From JACKNG01 sp050184115 (GTDB lineage: Bacteria > Pseudomonadota > Gammaproteobacteria > Ga0077536), in NCBI GenBank assembly GCA_050184115.1, contig JBFXAQ010000007.1:248001-312000 (forward strand): a stretch of DNA of 64,000 nt. Reading direction: 5' to 3'. The notes beneath the pieces were generated by a model that saw only the letters and a list, made by a program, of their open reading frames with translations, did not search any database and was not told where the DNA came from. Positions 42,895 to 51,263 of the stretch are shown here, in pieces (position 1 is the first letter of the stretch; each line of letters begins with the position of its first letter). The position numbers were made by a program, and so were the translations under genes.

Positions 42895-45003
42895 ATGAAA
42901 ATCGTTCTCAACAGCCTGCGCGACGGGCATGTCACCCTCGAAGACGTCCCGGCACCCGCGACCAGACGGGGCGAGGTCCTGATCGCGTCGCACCGTAGCC
43001 TGATCTCCGCCGGCACCGAACGCATGCTCGTCGACTTCGGCCGGTCCAGCTGGATCGCCAAGGCCCGTTCACAACCGGACAAGGTGCGCCAGGTGCTGGA
43101 CAAGATCCGCACCGACGGCCTTGCGCCGACCTTCCAGGCCGTGCGCAACAAGCTCGACCAACCACTCGCCATGGGCTACTGCAACATGGGCGTGGTGCTG
43201 GAAGTCGGGGCCGGCGTGCAGGGTTTCGCCGTCGGTGACCGGGTGGCCTCGAACGGCAAGCACGCCGAGGTGGTGGCGGTGCCGCAGAACCTCTGCGCGC
43301 GCGTGCCCGACGGGGTCGGTGACGATGCCGCCGCGTTCACCGTGCTCGGTGCCATCGCTCTGCAGGGCATCCGGTTGCTCGCGCCGACCTTGGGCGAGTG
43401 CGTGGTGGTGACCGGGCTCGGCCTCATCGGCCTGCTCACGGTGCAACTCCTGCGCGCGCAGGGTTGCCGGGTCTTGGGCATCGATTTCGACCCCGCCAAG
43501 CTCGCGCTCGCCGAACGCTTCGGTGCCGAGGTGGTCGACCCGGGTGCCGGCGGTGACGTGCTGGCCGTCGCCGCGCAGTTCTCGCGCGGGCGCGGGGTCG
43601 ATGGCGTCATCCTGACGGCTTCGACCAAGAGCAGCGAACCCGTGCACCAGGCGGCGCAGATGTGCCGCAAACGCGGGCGCATCGTGCTGGTCGGCGTCGC
43701 CGGTCTCGAACTCTCGCGGGCTGATTTCTACGACAAGGAACTCAGCTTCCAGGTGTCCTGCTCCTACGGGCCGGGCCGCTACGATCCGCGCTACGAAGAG
43801 CAGGGCCATGACTATCCGGTTGGCTTCGTACGCTGGACCGAACAGCGCAATTTCGAAGCCGTGCTGGACATGCTCGCGTCGGGACACCTCGATGTCGCGC
43901 CCCTGGTCAGTCACCGCTACGCGATCGACGACGCGGCCGCGGCCTACGATCTCATCGCCGGCGACGAGCCCTCGCTCGGCGTCCTGCTCGAGTATCCGCG
44001 CGAGGCCGTGGCGGTGGTCGAGCGCAGTGTCGTGCTGTCAGTGCCGGCCGCGGCGGGCGCGGTGACGGCGGGGTTCATCGGCTCGGGCAACTACGCCGGC
44101 CAGGTCCTGATCCCGGCCTTCGCGGCGACGCCGGCGCGCCTGCACGGGGTGTGCTCGGCGGCCGGCGTGAGCGCAACCCGCATCGGACGGCAGTTCGGCA
44201 TGGGCATCGCCACCACCGACCCCGACGCCATCATCGCAGACCCTACCTGCAACCTCGTCGTCGTCGCGACACGTCACGACAGCCACGCCGATTACGCGTG
44301 CCGCGTGCTGGCCGCCGGCAAACACGTGTTCGTGGAGAAACCGCTGGCACTCGACCAGGACGGGCTCGACGCCGTACGGGATGCCTACCAGGCAGCCGGC
44401 GACCGCCTGGTGATGGTCGGCTTCAATCGCCGCTTCGCGCCGCAGGTGGTCGAGTTGAAACGCCTGCTCGGACAGGTCACGCAACCGGCGGCGTTCGTCA
44501 TGACCGTCAATGCCGGTGCCATTGCGGCCGATCACTGGACCCAGGACCCGGCGGTGGGCGGCGGTCGTATCGTCGGTGAGGCCTGTCATTTCGTCGACCT
44601 GCTGCGCTTCCTCGCCGGCAGCCCGGTGAGCGAGGTGTCCGCGCATGCGCTGCGCAAGACGGGTGAACCCGTCGACAGCGTGAGCGCTACGCTTGCCTTC
44701 GCCAACGGCGCCATCGGGACGGTGCATTACCTCGCCAACGGCAACAAGGGTTTCCCCAAGGAGCGCCTCGAAGTGTTCGCCGGCGGCGGCGTCATCGTGC
44801 TCGACAACTTCCGTGACATGCAAGGCTATGGCTGGCCAGGCTTCCGGCGCATGAAAATCGGTCGTCAGGACAAGGGCCAGCGGGCCTGCGTCGCTGCCTT
44901 CGTCGGTGCGCTCGAACGCGGTGAAGTCGCGCCGATCCCGTTCGACGAATTGCTCGAAGTCCACGAAGTGACCTTGCGCATCGCGAGCCTCGCCGGCGCA
45001 TGA
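42895..45003 (+). CDS. Bi-domain oxidoreductase: ADH-like plus Gfo/Idh/MocA-like
   Basis: A 702-residue fusion. Residues 1-370 form a medium-chain dehydrogenase (GYCNMGVVLEVGAGVQGFAVG, Rossmann VVVTGLGLIGLLTVQLL) that lacks an obvious catalytic zinc set. Residues about 380-700 form a Gfo/Idh/MocA-type NAD-dependent sugar dehydrogenase (AGFIGSGNYAGQVLIPAF, HVFVEKPLAL, GGGRIVGEACHFVDLLRFL). Such fusions occur in EPS loci next to heparinase-like genes, as here, and probably oxidise or epimerise a nucleotide sugar in two steps. The substrate is unknown. The stop overlaps the heparinase-like start. Confidence 0.88.
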   Translation: MKIVLNSLRDGHVTLEDVPAPATRRGEVLIASHRSLISAGTERMLVDFGRSSWIAKARSQPDKVRQVLDKIRTDGLAPTFQAVRNKLDQPLAMGYCNMGVVLEVGAGVQGFAVGDRVASNGKHAEVVAVPQNLCARVPDGVGDDAAAFTVLGAIALQGIRLLAPTLGECVVVTGLGLIGLLTVQLLRAQGCRVLGIDFDPAKLALAERFGAEVVDPGAGGDVLAVAAQFSRGRGVDGVILTASTKSSEPVHQAAQMCRKRGRIVLVGVAGLELSRADFYDKELSFQVSCSYGPGRYDPRYEEQGHDYPVGFVRWTEQRNFEAVLDMLASGHLDVAPLVSHRYAIDDAAAAYDLIAGDEPSLGVLLEYPREAVAVVERSVVLSVPAAAGAVTAGFIGSGNYAGQVLIPAFAATPARLHGVCSAAGVSATRIGRQFGMGIATTDPDAIIADPTCNLVVVATRHDSHADYACRVLAAGKHVFVEKPLALDQDGLDAVRDAYQAAGDRLVMVGFNRRFAPQVVELKRLLGQVTQPAAFVMTVNAGAIAADHWTQDPAVGGGRIVGEACHFVDLLRFLAGSPVSEVSAHALRKTGEPVDSVSATLAFANGAIGTVHYLANGNKGFPKERLEVFAGGGVIVLDNFRDMQGYGWPGFRRMKIGRQDKGQRACVAAFVGALERGEVAPIPFDELLEVHEVTLRIASLAGA

Positions 45004-46655
45004 CTCTGGTCGATGTGGGGCGCTACTGGCGCACCCTGCGCCATCTCCCGCTGCGTCAACTCGCCTGGCTCGCCTGGCGCCGCGTGTTGCGCCAGCCGCG
45101 GCGCGTGGCGCAACCGCGGGACGTGGGCTTGCGCGCCGGATTCGTGGCGCCGCGCCTCGTGCCGCTGGCCGAACCCTGCCGGCTCGGGCCGTGCCGGTTC
45201 CGCTTTCTCGACCACACGGTCGACTTCGCGGGCGCGGTCGACTGGGCCGCGGGCGGGCAGAGCCGCCTGTGGCAATACAACCTGCACTACTTCGAATGGT
45301 TGCGGCAGGCGGATGTCGATGCCGCCGCGGCAGCCGGCCTGGTCGACGACTGGATAAGCGCCAATCCGCCATTCGGTGGCACTGGCTGGGAGCCCTACAC
45401 GCTGGCCCTGCGCGTGGTGAACTGGACGGGGGCGATACCTGCCGATGGCTGGACGCGGGTACGGCTCGACAGTTTCGCGCTGCAGACGGCGTGGCTGCTG
45501 GCCAATCTCGAACACCACATTCGCGCCAATCACCTCTTGGCCGACATCAAGGGCCTGCTGTTCGCCGGGGCGCTGCTGGATGGCGAACACGGGCGGCGCC
45601 TGCTGGCGCGCGGCCAGGCGCTGCTGCGGCGGGAGCTGCCCGAGCAGTTCCTGCGGGACGGCGGGCACTATGAGCGCAGTCCCATGTATCACCTGCTGGT
45701 GACCCGTGACCTGGTCGAGATCGGGCGACTGATGGCGGCCAACCCGGCTTGTTTCGATCCGGCGCTGCGCGACGATGTCGAACGTTGCACGGCACGGGCG
45801 CTCGCATGTGCTGCCGACCTCGTGCGGCCCGATGGCGAGCCCGCGGCCTTCAATGACAGCGCGGGTGGCGTGGCACCACGCTTGCGGGATCTGCTCGACC
45901 GTGCCACCACGGAGGAGGGCCACGAGGTGCGCATCATCGCCCGTGCCGACAGTGGTTACTACGGCGCCCGTCGCGGCGGCGACTGGCTCTTGCTGGATTG
46001 CGGTCCCGTCGCACCGGACTACCAGCCAGGGCACACGCATTGCGACCTGCTCGCCTTCGAACTGTGCCTCGACGGCCGGCCCGTCGTAGTCAACTGCGGC
46101 GTCTACGACTACACCCCGGGGCCGCGGCGGACCTACGTGCGGAGCACGGCCGCCCACAACACGCTCTCCGTCGATGGCGCTGAGCAGAGCGAGGTGTGGG
46201 GCGCTTTCCGGGTCGGGCGACGGGCGCGGCCACTGGCAGCGCGGCTCGAACTGGCCGGCGCTGGATTCGAGTTCGCCGGCTCGCACGACGGCTTTCGTGT
46301 ACTTCCGGGGTGCGTGACCCACGAACGACGCGTCGTCACCGACCCCGCTTTCGCCGTCATCACCATCACCGACCGGCTGACCGGCAGCAGACCGCACGCC
46401 GTGAACGGCTGGCTGCACGTGGCGCCGGGCCTGGTTGCCGTGGAGACGCCCCGGGGCATCGACCTGAGCGAAGACGGGCGGGTAGTGGCGACGATCGGAC
46501 ATCGCGGCTGGAATGCCGTCGAGCTCCGCGCTGGCGAACGCCACCCGCGCTTCGGCCAGATTGCGACCGCACCCACGCTGGCATTCTCCGCCGGCGGCGA
46601 ATTGCCGCTGGAACTGCAATTCGAAATCCGACGCGGTCGCGGAAATGTAACCTGA
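45000..46655 (+). CDS. Heparinase II/III family polysaccharide lyase-like protein
   Basis: A 551-residue protein with an alpha-helical toroid N-terminal half (LWQYNLHYFEWLRQADV, EPYTLALRVVNW, HHIRANHLLADIKGL) and a C-terminal beta-sandwich with the family motif PGHTHCDLLAFELCLDGRPVV-region and STAAHNTLSVDGAEQSE. These enzymes eliminate uronic-acid-containing polysaccharides. No signal peptide is visible, as is common for EPS-locus members, so its cellular location is unclear. Coupling to the bi-domain oxidoreductase gene is a recurrent pair and hints at a uronic-acid-containing EPS. Confidence 0.88.
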   Translation: MTLVDVGRYWRTLRHLPLRQLAWLAWRRVLRQPRRVAQPRDVGLRAGFVAPRLVPLAEPCRLGPCRFRFLDHTVDFAGAVDWAAGGQSRLWQYNLHYFEWLRQADVDAAAAAGLVDDWISANPPFGGTGWEPYTLALRVVNWTGAIPADGWTRVRLDSFALQTAWLLANLEHHIRANHLLADIKGLLFAGALLDGEHGRRLLARGQALLRRELPEQFLRDGGHYERSPMYHLLVTRDLVEIGRLMAANPACFDPALRDDVERCTARALACAADLVRPDGEPAAFNDSAGGVAPRLRDLLDRATTEEGHEVRIIARADSGYYGARRGGDWLLLDCGPVAPDYQPGHTHCDLLAFELCLDGRPVVVNCGVYDYTPGPRRTYVRSTAAHNTLSVDGAEQSEVWGAFRVGRRARPLAARLELAGAGFEFAGSHDGFRVLPGCVTHERRVVTDPAFAVITITDRLTGSRPHAVNGWLHVAPGLVAVETPRGIDLSEDGRVVATIGHRGWNAVELRAGERHPRFGQIATAPTLAFSAGGELPLELQFEIRRGRGNVT

Positions 46656-46721
46656 CGGCGGCTATACTGCGCCGCAGGTTTCGCGACGATTCAAACGGTT
46701 ACGGGCGGAGCCCGCGGCAGC

Positions 46722-47954
46722 ATGAAGATCCTGTTTCTGACGCATTACTTCCCGCCCGAGATCAACGCCCCCGCTTCCCGCACCTTCGAACACTGCCGCG
46801 AGTGGGTGCGCGCCGGGCACCATGTCACCGTTGTCACCTGTGTGCCCAATCATCCCCGCGGCGAGGCCTACCCGGGTTACCGCAATCGCCTCTGGCAACG
46901 GGAAACGCGCGAAGGCATCGAGGTCATCCGCTTGTGGACCTGGTTGTCGGCCAACGAGGGCTTCCTGCTGCGTACGGTCAACTACGTCTCCTACCTCGTC
47001 GCCGTCACCCTGGCCCTGCCCTGGCTGCCACGCCCATCGGTGGTGATCAGCACGTCGCCGCAGTTCTTCTGCGGCCTGGCCGGTTATGTGGTCAGCCGCG
47101 CCAAGCGCTGCCCCTGGGTGCTCGAGGTCCGCGACCTGTGGCCGGAATCGATCCTGGCCGTCGGCGCGATCCGCAACCGTTGCGTCATCGATCTGCTGGT
47201 TCGCCTGGAACGGTTTGCCTACCGGCGCGCCAGCCACATCGTGCCGGTCACGGATGCCTTTGCCGAACACATGACCAGGCGTGCGGGGGTGCCAGCGGAC
47301 AAGATCACGGTGATCAAGAACGGCGTCGCGCTCGAATTCTTCGTGCGCGATACCGACGGCACGGCCACGCGCGCGCGCCATGCGCTTGGCGAGCGCGTGG
47401 TCGCAGCCTATTTCGGTACTCACGGCATGGCGCATCACCTCGAGACGGTGTTCGACGCCGCGGCACGCCTTGCCCATCGGCACGATATCGTGTTCCTGCT
47501 CGTCGGCGACGGCGCCGAACGGGTGCGGCTGCTCGCTGAGCGTGAACGTCGTGGACTCGATAACGTGATCATGCTCGGGCAGCAACCCAAGGAACGGATG
47601 CCCGAACTGTGGGCGGCGGCGGACATCAGCCTCGTGCTGCTCCGGCGCTCACCGCTGTTCGAAACGGTGCTGCCGTCGAAGATCTTCGAAGCCATGGGTA
47701 TGGCCTGTCCGATCGTGCTCGGCGTCAGTGGTGAGGCGCGCGAACTGCTCGAGGCGGCCGGCGCGGGCCTCGCGATCGAGCCCGAGGACGACGCGGCGCT
47801 GGCTGTCGCCGTCGAACGCCTCGCCGATGACGTCGGCGAGCGCCGCCGGCTGGGCGAGCAGGGCCATGCCTACGTCACCACCCATTTCGATCGCCGCCGA
47901 CTCGCTGCGCGTTACCTCGGGCTGCTCGGTGCGGTCACTGCCGAGGCTGCATGA
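46722..47954 (+). CDS. WcaI-like GT4 glycosyltransferase
   Basis: A 410-residue glycosyltransferase of the WcaI/WbuB type. It starts MKILFLTHYFPPEINAPASR, with HVTVVTCVPNHPRGEAYPGY and LEVRDLWPESILAVG following, all typical. The C-terminal domain has YFGTHGMAHHLETVFDAA and LPSKIFEAMGMACPIVLG with the nucleotide-sugar site. Its promoter may include a TATACT at 46663-46668 in the 66-base gap, though no -35 is clear. The stop overlaps the exosortase start by four bases. Confidence 0.92.
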   Translation: MKILFLTHYFPPEINAPASRTFEHCREWVRAGHHVTVVTCVPNHPRGEAYPGYRNRLWQRETREGIEVIRLWTWLSANEGFLLRTVNYVSYLVAVTLALPWLPRPSVVISTSPQFFCGLAGYVVSRAKRCPWVLEVRDLWPESILAVGAIRNRCVIDLLVRLERFAYRRASHIVPVTDAFAEHMTRRAGVPADKITVIKNGVALEFFVRDTDGTATRARHALGERVVAAYFGTHGMAHHLETVFDAAARLAHRHDIVFLLVGDGAERVRLLAERERRGLDNVIMLGQQPKERMPELWAAADISLVLLRRSPLFETVLPSKIFEAMGMACPIVLGVSGEARELLEAAGAGLAIEPEDDAALAVAVERLADDVGERRRLGEQGHAYVTTHFDRRRLAARYLGLLGAVTAEAA

Positions 47955-49534
47955 ACCAGGCGCTGAACGAAACCCACGTGACCTACTGGCGCAGCGCGCC
48001 GCCGGTCTGGTTGGCGGCCGTGCTGCTGGCCGCGATCGGCGTGGCGGTCTACTACAGCGGCATCGACCTGATGGTGCGATGGTGGTCGGATCGCGAGGAA
48101 TACAGCCACGGTTTCCTGATACCACTGATCACGCTCTACCTGGTGTGGCAGCGCCTCGATCGGCTGCGCGAGTTGCCGTTCACCGGTTCATGGGGCGGTG
48201 CCGCGCTCGCCGTGCTCGCGCTCGGCGGCTACGTGCTGGGCGAGCTCGCGACGATTTATACCGTGATCCAGTACGCCTTCGTGCTGTTCGTCATCGGCGC
48301 CTCTTGGGCGATGTTGGGGACGCGTGCGTTCCGTGTCGTTGCCGTGCCACTGGGGCTGCTGTTCCTGATGGTTCCGTTCCCCAATTTCATCTACAACTCG
48401 CTGTCCTCACAGCTGCAATTGTTGTCGTCGTCGATCGGCGTGGCGGTCATCCGCCTGTTCGGGGTGAGCGTGTACCTCGAAGGCAATGTCATCGATCTCG
48501 GGTCCTACAAGCTGCAGGTGGTCGAAGCTTGCAACGGCTTGCGCTACCTGTTTCCGCTGATGACGCTGGGTGTGATCGTCGCCTATTTCTACCAGGCCGC
48601 CTTGTGGAAGCGCCTCCTGATCTTCGTCTCCACGCTGCCGATCACGATCCTGATGAACAGCTTTCGCATCGGCGTCATCGGCGTGATGGTCGAGTACTGG
48701 GGCCAGTCGATGGCGGAAGGCTTCCTCCACGACTTCGAGGGTTGGGTCATTTTCATGGCCTGCTTCGGGATCCTCTTCATCGAGATGTGGATGCTGATGC
48801 GGCTGACCGGCGATCGCCGGCCGCTCGGCGAGGTTTTCGGCCTCGATCCGCCGCGTCCGGCCGATCCGCGGGCGCGCTGGTCGCGGCGCACGCTGCCGCC
48901 ACCGGCGCTGGCTCTGGTGGTGGCCGCACTGCTCGCCTGCCTGCCTGCCCGGAGCCTGCCGGAGCGCGAAGAAATCCCGCCCGCGCGGGTCGCTTTTGGC
49001 GAACTACCGCTCCAACTCGACGGTTGGAGCGGGCGGCGCGGCGCGCTCGAGCCGGTCTATCTCGATGCGCTCAAGCTCGACGACTATGCCCTGATCGACT
49101 ACCGCCGCGGCGGTAGCACGGTCAACTTCTACGCCGCCTGGTACGACTCGCAGAAAAAGGGGCAGTCGGCCCATTCGCCGAAGTCCTGCCTGCCCGGCGG
49201 TGGCTGGGTGATGGAGCACTTCGACACGATTGCCATCGAAGGCGCCGCGATCGACGGTGTGCCGCTCGAAGTGAACCGGGTCTTGATCTCAATGGGCGAA
49301 TCGCGCCAGCTCGTGTGGTACTGGTTCCAGCAGCGTGGCCGCGTGGTCACCAACGAGTACCTGGTGAAATGGTTCGTATTCTGGGATGCGCTGACCCGCA
49401 ACCGTACCGATGGCGCCCTGGTGCGCCTGGTGCTGCCGCTCAGACCCGGCGAGGAGATGGCCGAGGGTGACGCCGTGCTGCGCGATTTCGTCAGCGTCAT
49501 CGTGCCCGGGCTGGCGCGTTACATTCCGCGCTGA
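47951..49534 (+). CDS. xrtD: Exosortase-EpsI fusion (XrtD type)
   Basis: Exosortases are membrane cysteine transpeptidases that process proteins with short C-terminal sorting signals. Residues 1-290 are an eight-helix exosortase with the catalytic triad intact: Cys194 in VEACNGLRYL, Arg239 in NSFRIGV, His260 in HDFEGW. Residues about 320-527 form an EpsI domain with SAHSPKSCLPGGGW (Cys413). This fused layout is typical of XrtD, which recognises VPLPA-CTERM proteins. No protein with such a tail was seen in the window, so targets lie elsewhere. It is coupled to the upstream glycosyltransferase gene by ATGA and is followed after 6 bases by the WecA-like gene. Confidence 0.9.
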   Translation: MNQALNETHVTYWRSAPPVWLAAVLLAAIGVAVYYSGIDLMVRWWSDREEYSHGFLIPLITLYLVWQRLDRLRELPFTGSWGGAALAVLALGGYVLGELATIYTVIQYAFVLFVIGASWAMLGTRAFRVVAVPLGLLFLMVPFPNFIYNSLSSQLQLLSSSIGVAVIRLFGVSVYLEGNVIDLGSYKLQVVEACNGLRYLFPLMTLGVIVAYFYQAALWKRLLIFVSTLPITILMNSFRIGVIGVMVEYWGQSMAEGFLHDFEGWVIFMACFGILFIEMWMLMRLTGDRRPLGEVFGLDPPRPADPRARWSRRTLPPPALALVVAALLACLPARSLPEREEIPPARVAFGELPLQLDGWSGRRGALEPVYLDALKLDDYALIDYRRGGSTVNFYAAWYDSQKKGQSAHSPKSCLPGGGWVMEHFDTIAIEGAAIDGVPLEVNRVLISMGESRQLVWYWFQQRGRVVTNEYLVKWFVFWDALTRNRTDGALVRLVLPLRPGEEMAEGDAVLRDFVSVIVPGLARYIPR

Positions 49535-49540
49535 GCCGTC

Positions 49541-51184
49541 GTGACCGCGTTCTTCGCCTTCATCGTCGCGATGTTCGTGACCATCGTGCTCATGCCGCCT
49601 TTGATGCGCGCGGCACAGCGCTTCGCGTTCATCGACGAGCCCGACCAGCGCAAGGTCCATACCTGCCCCATTCCGCGGATCGGTGGCGTGGCCATGGTGA
49701 CGGGTGCCGTGATCCCGATGCTGCTGTGGCTCGAACCCCTGCCGATGCTGCGCGGCTACCTGTTCGGGGTGGCGGTGCTGCTGGCATTCGGGCTGTGGGA
49801 CGATCGCAGCGGTCTCGATTACCGCCTCAAGTTCCTCGGCCAGTTCATTGCCGTCGGGCTGGCGGTGTTCGATGGTGGCATCGTGGTGCATTTCGTACCC
49901 TTCGGCGACCTCGATCCCATCCCCGTGCCCGCGTCCATCGCGCTGACACTGTTCGCTCTACTCGGCGTGACCAATGCCATCAATCTCGCCGACGGTCTCG
50001 ACGGTCTAGCCGCCGGGACGACCTTGCTGAGCCTCGGCGTCATCGTGCTGCTGGCCTACATCGGCGGCGACCCGGTGCTGCTGCTGATGGCCATGGCGGT
50101 GATGGGCGCCATCGTCGGTTTCCTGCGCTTCAACACCCACCCTGCGCAGGTCTTCATGGGCGATGCCGGCAGCCAGTTCCTCGGCTACTCGGTCGGTGTT
50201 CTGGTCATCATCCTGACGCAGCAGACCAATCCCGCGCTGAGTCCGGCGATGCCCCTGCTGCTGCTCGGTCTGCCCCTCATCGACACCCTGCTGGTGATGG
50301 CCGAGCGCCTGCGCGCCGGGCGTTCGCCGTTCCGCCCGGATCGCAATCACATCCATCACAAGTTGCTGGCGCGTGGCCTCGACCACTATGAATCGGTGGT
50401 TGTCATCTATGCCGTGCAGGGCCTGCTGGTCACGGCCGCTTTCGTATTCCGCTACAACACGGACCTCCTGGTCACCGGTACCTTCCTGGCGGCACTGATC
50501 GTGCTCGCCGTGCTCGGGCGCCCCGGCGCGGCATTGCTGCCGCGGCGCCCGGTTGGCGTGCCCGGGGCCATCACCCGGGTCGCCGAGCGACTCAAGCGGC
50601 AGGCAATACAAACACGCGGGCCGACGATGCTCGCCGCCGTCTCGCTGCCGCTCGGTGGGCTGTTCGTCGCCGCGCGGCTGCCGGCATTGCCGGTCGATGG
50701 CCGTGTAACCCTGTGCGCTCTGCTGGGCGCAGCCCTGGCCGGCCTCGCCTGGCGCCGCTTGCGCCCGGACATCGCCCTGGTCGAGCGCCTGGTGCTCTAC
50801 GTGGCGATGACCGCGATGATCTATTACTGGTGTTCGGCGCGGTCGCAGGCGGGCGTGTTGGCGCTGGTCGAGAACGTCTACTTCGGTGTACTGGGCGTGG
50901 GCTTGCTGGTCGCCTACCGTTACGGCCAGTCGAGCCGCCTCGGTGTCACCCCGACCGACTTCCTGATCGTGTTGATCGCGCTGTTGGTCCCGACCTTCGC
51001 CCGCACGCTGCTGCCGCAACCCCATGTCGCCGAAGTCGGCATCAAGACGTTGGTCGCGTTCTATGCCGCCGAGCTCGTGCTGGGCGCGGCCGGGCCGCGC
51101 GCCGGCTGGATGCGTCTCGCCCTCACCGGCGTGCTCGCCGTGGTCGTGTTGCGCCTCCTCGGCGGCGACATCGTCGCGACCTGA
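49541..51184 (+). CDS. WecA/MraY-type sugar-1-phosphate transferase with long C-terminal extension
   Basis: Predicted to start each EPS repeat by moving a HexNAc-1-phosphate onto undecaprenyl phosphate. Family motifs: FIDEPDQRKVHTCPIPRIGG, LLAFGLWDDRSGLDYRLKF, NAINLADGLDGLAAG, VFMGDAGSQFLGY and RPDRNHIHHKLL. Typical WecA proteins end near residue 350; this one continues to 547 with about six more hydrophobic helices (from GPTMLAAVSLPLGG on) and no known motif. The start is GTG. It is probably co-transcribed with xrtD. The extension may be a partner-binding or second transporter-like domain. Confidence 0.88.
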   Translation: MTAFFAFIVAMFVTIVLMPPLMRAAQRFAFIDEPDQRKVHTCPIPRIGGVAMVTGAVIPMLLWLEPLPMLRGYLFGVAVLLAFGLWDDRSGLDYRLKFLGQFIAVGLAVFDGGIVVHFVPFGDLDPIPVPASIALTLFALLGVTNAINLADGLDGLAAGTTLLSLGVIVLLAYIGGDPVLLLMAMAVMGAIVGFLRFNTHPAQVFMGDAGSQFLGYSVGVLVIILTQQTNPALSPAMPLLLLGLPLIDTLLVMAERLRAGRSPFRPDRNHIHHKLLARGLDHYESVVVIYAVQGLLVTAAFVFRYNTDLLVTGTFLAALIVLAVLGRPGAALLPRRPVGVPGAITRVAERLKRQAIQTRGPTMLAAVSLPLGGLFVAARLPALPVDGRVTLCALLGAALAGLAWRRLRPDIALVERLVLYVAMTAMIYYWCSARSQAGVLALVENVYFGVLGVGLLVAYRYGQSSRLGVTPTDFLIVLIALLVPTFARTLLPQPHVAEVGIKTLVAFYAAELVLGAAGPRAGWMRLALTGVLAVVVLRLLGGDIVAT

Positions 51185-51263
51185 GGACCGCGACACGGGT
51201 GCTGCGCGGACCGGCGTGTAGAATGATGCCCTGCACAAATCTTCATCCCGTGAGTGTTCGACC

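Noticed and set aside
46658..46675. Inverted repeat GCGGC/GCCGC around TATACT before the WcaI-like glycosyltransferase gene.
   Set aside because: Five GC pairs with an 8-base loop are common by chance at this GC content, and no -35 element supports a promoter.
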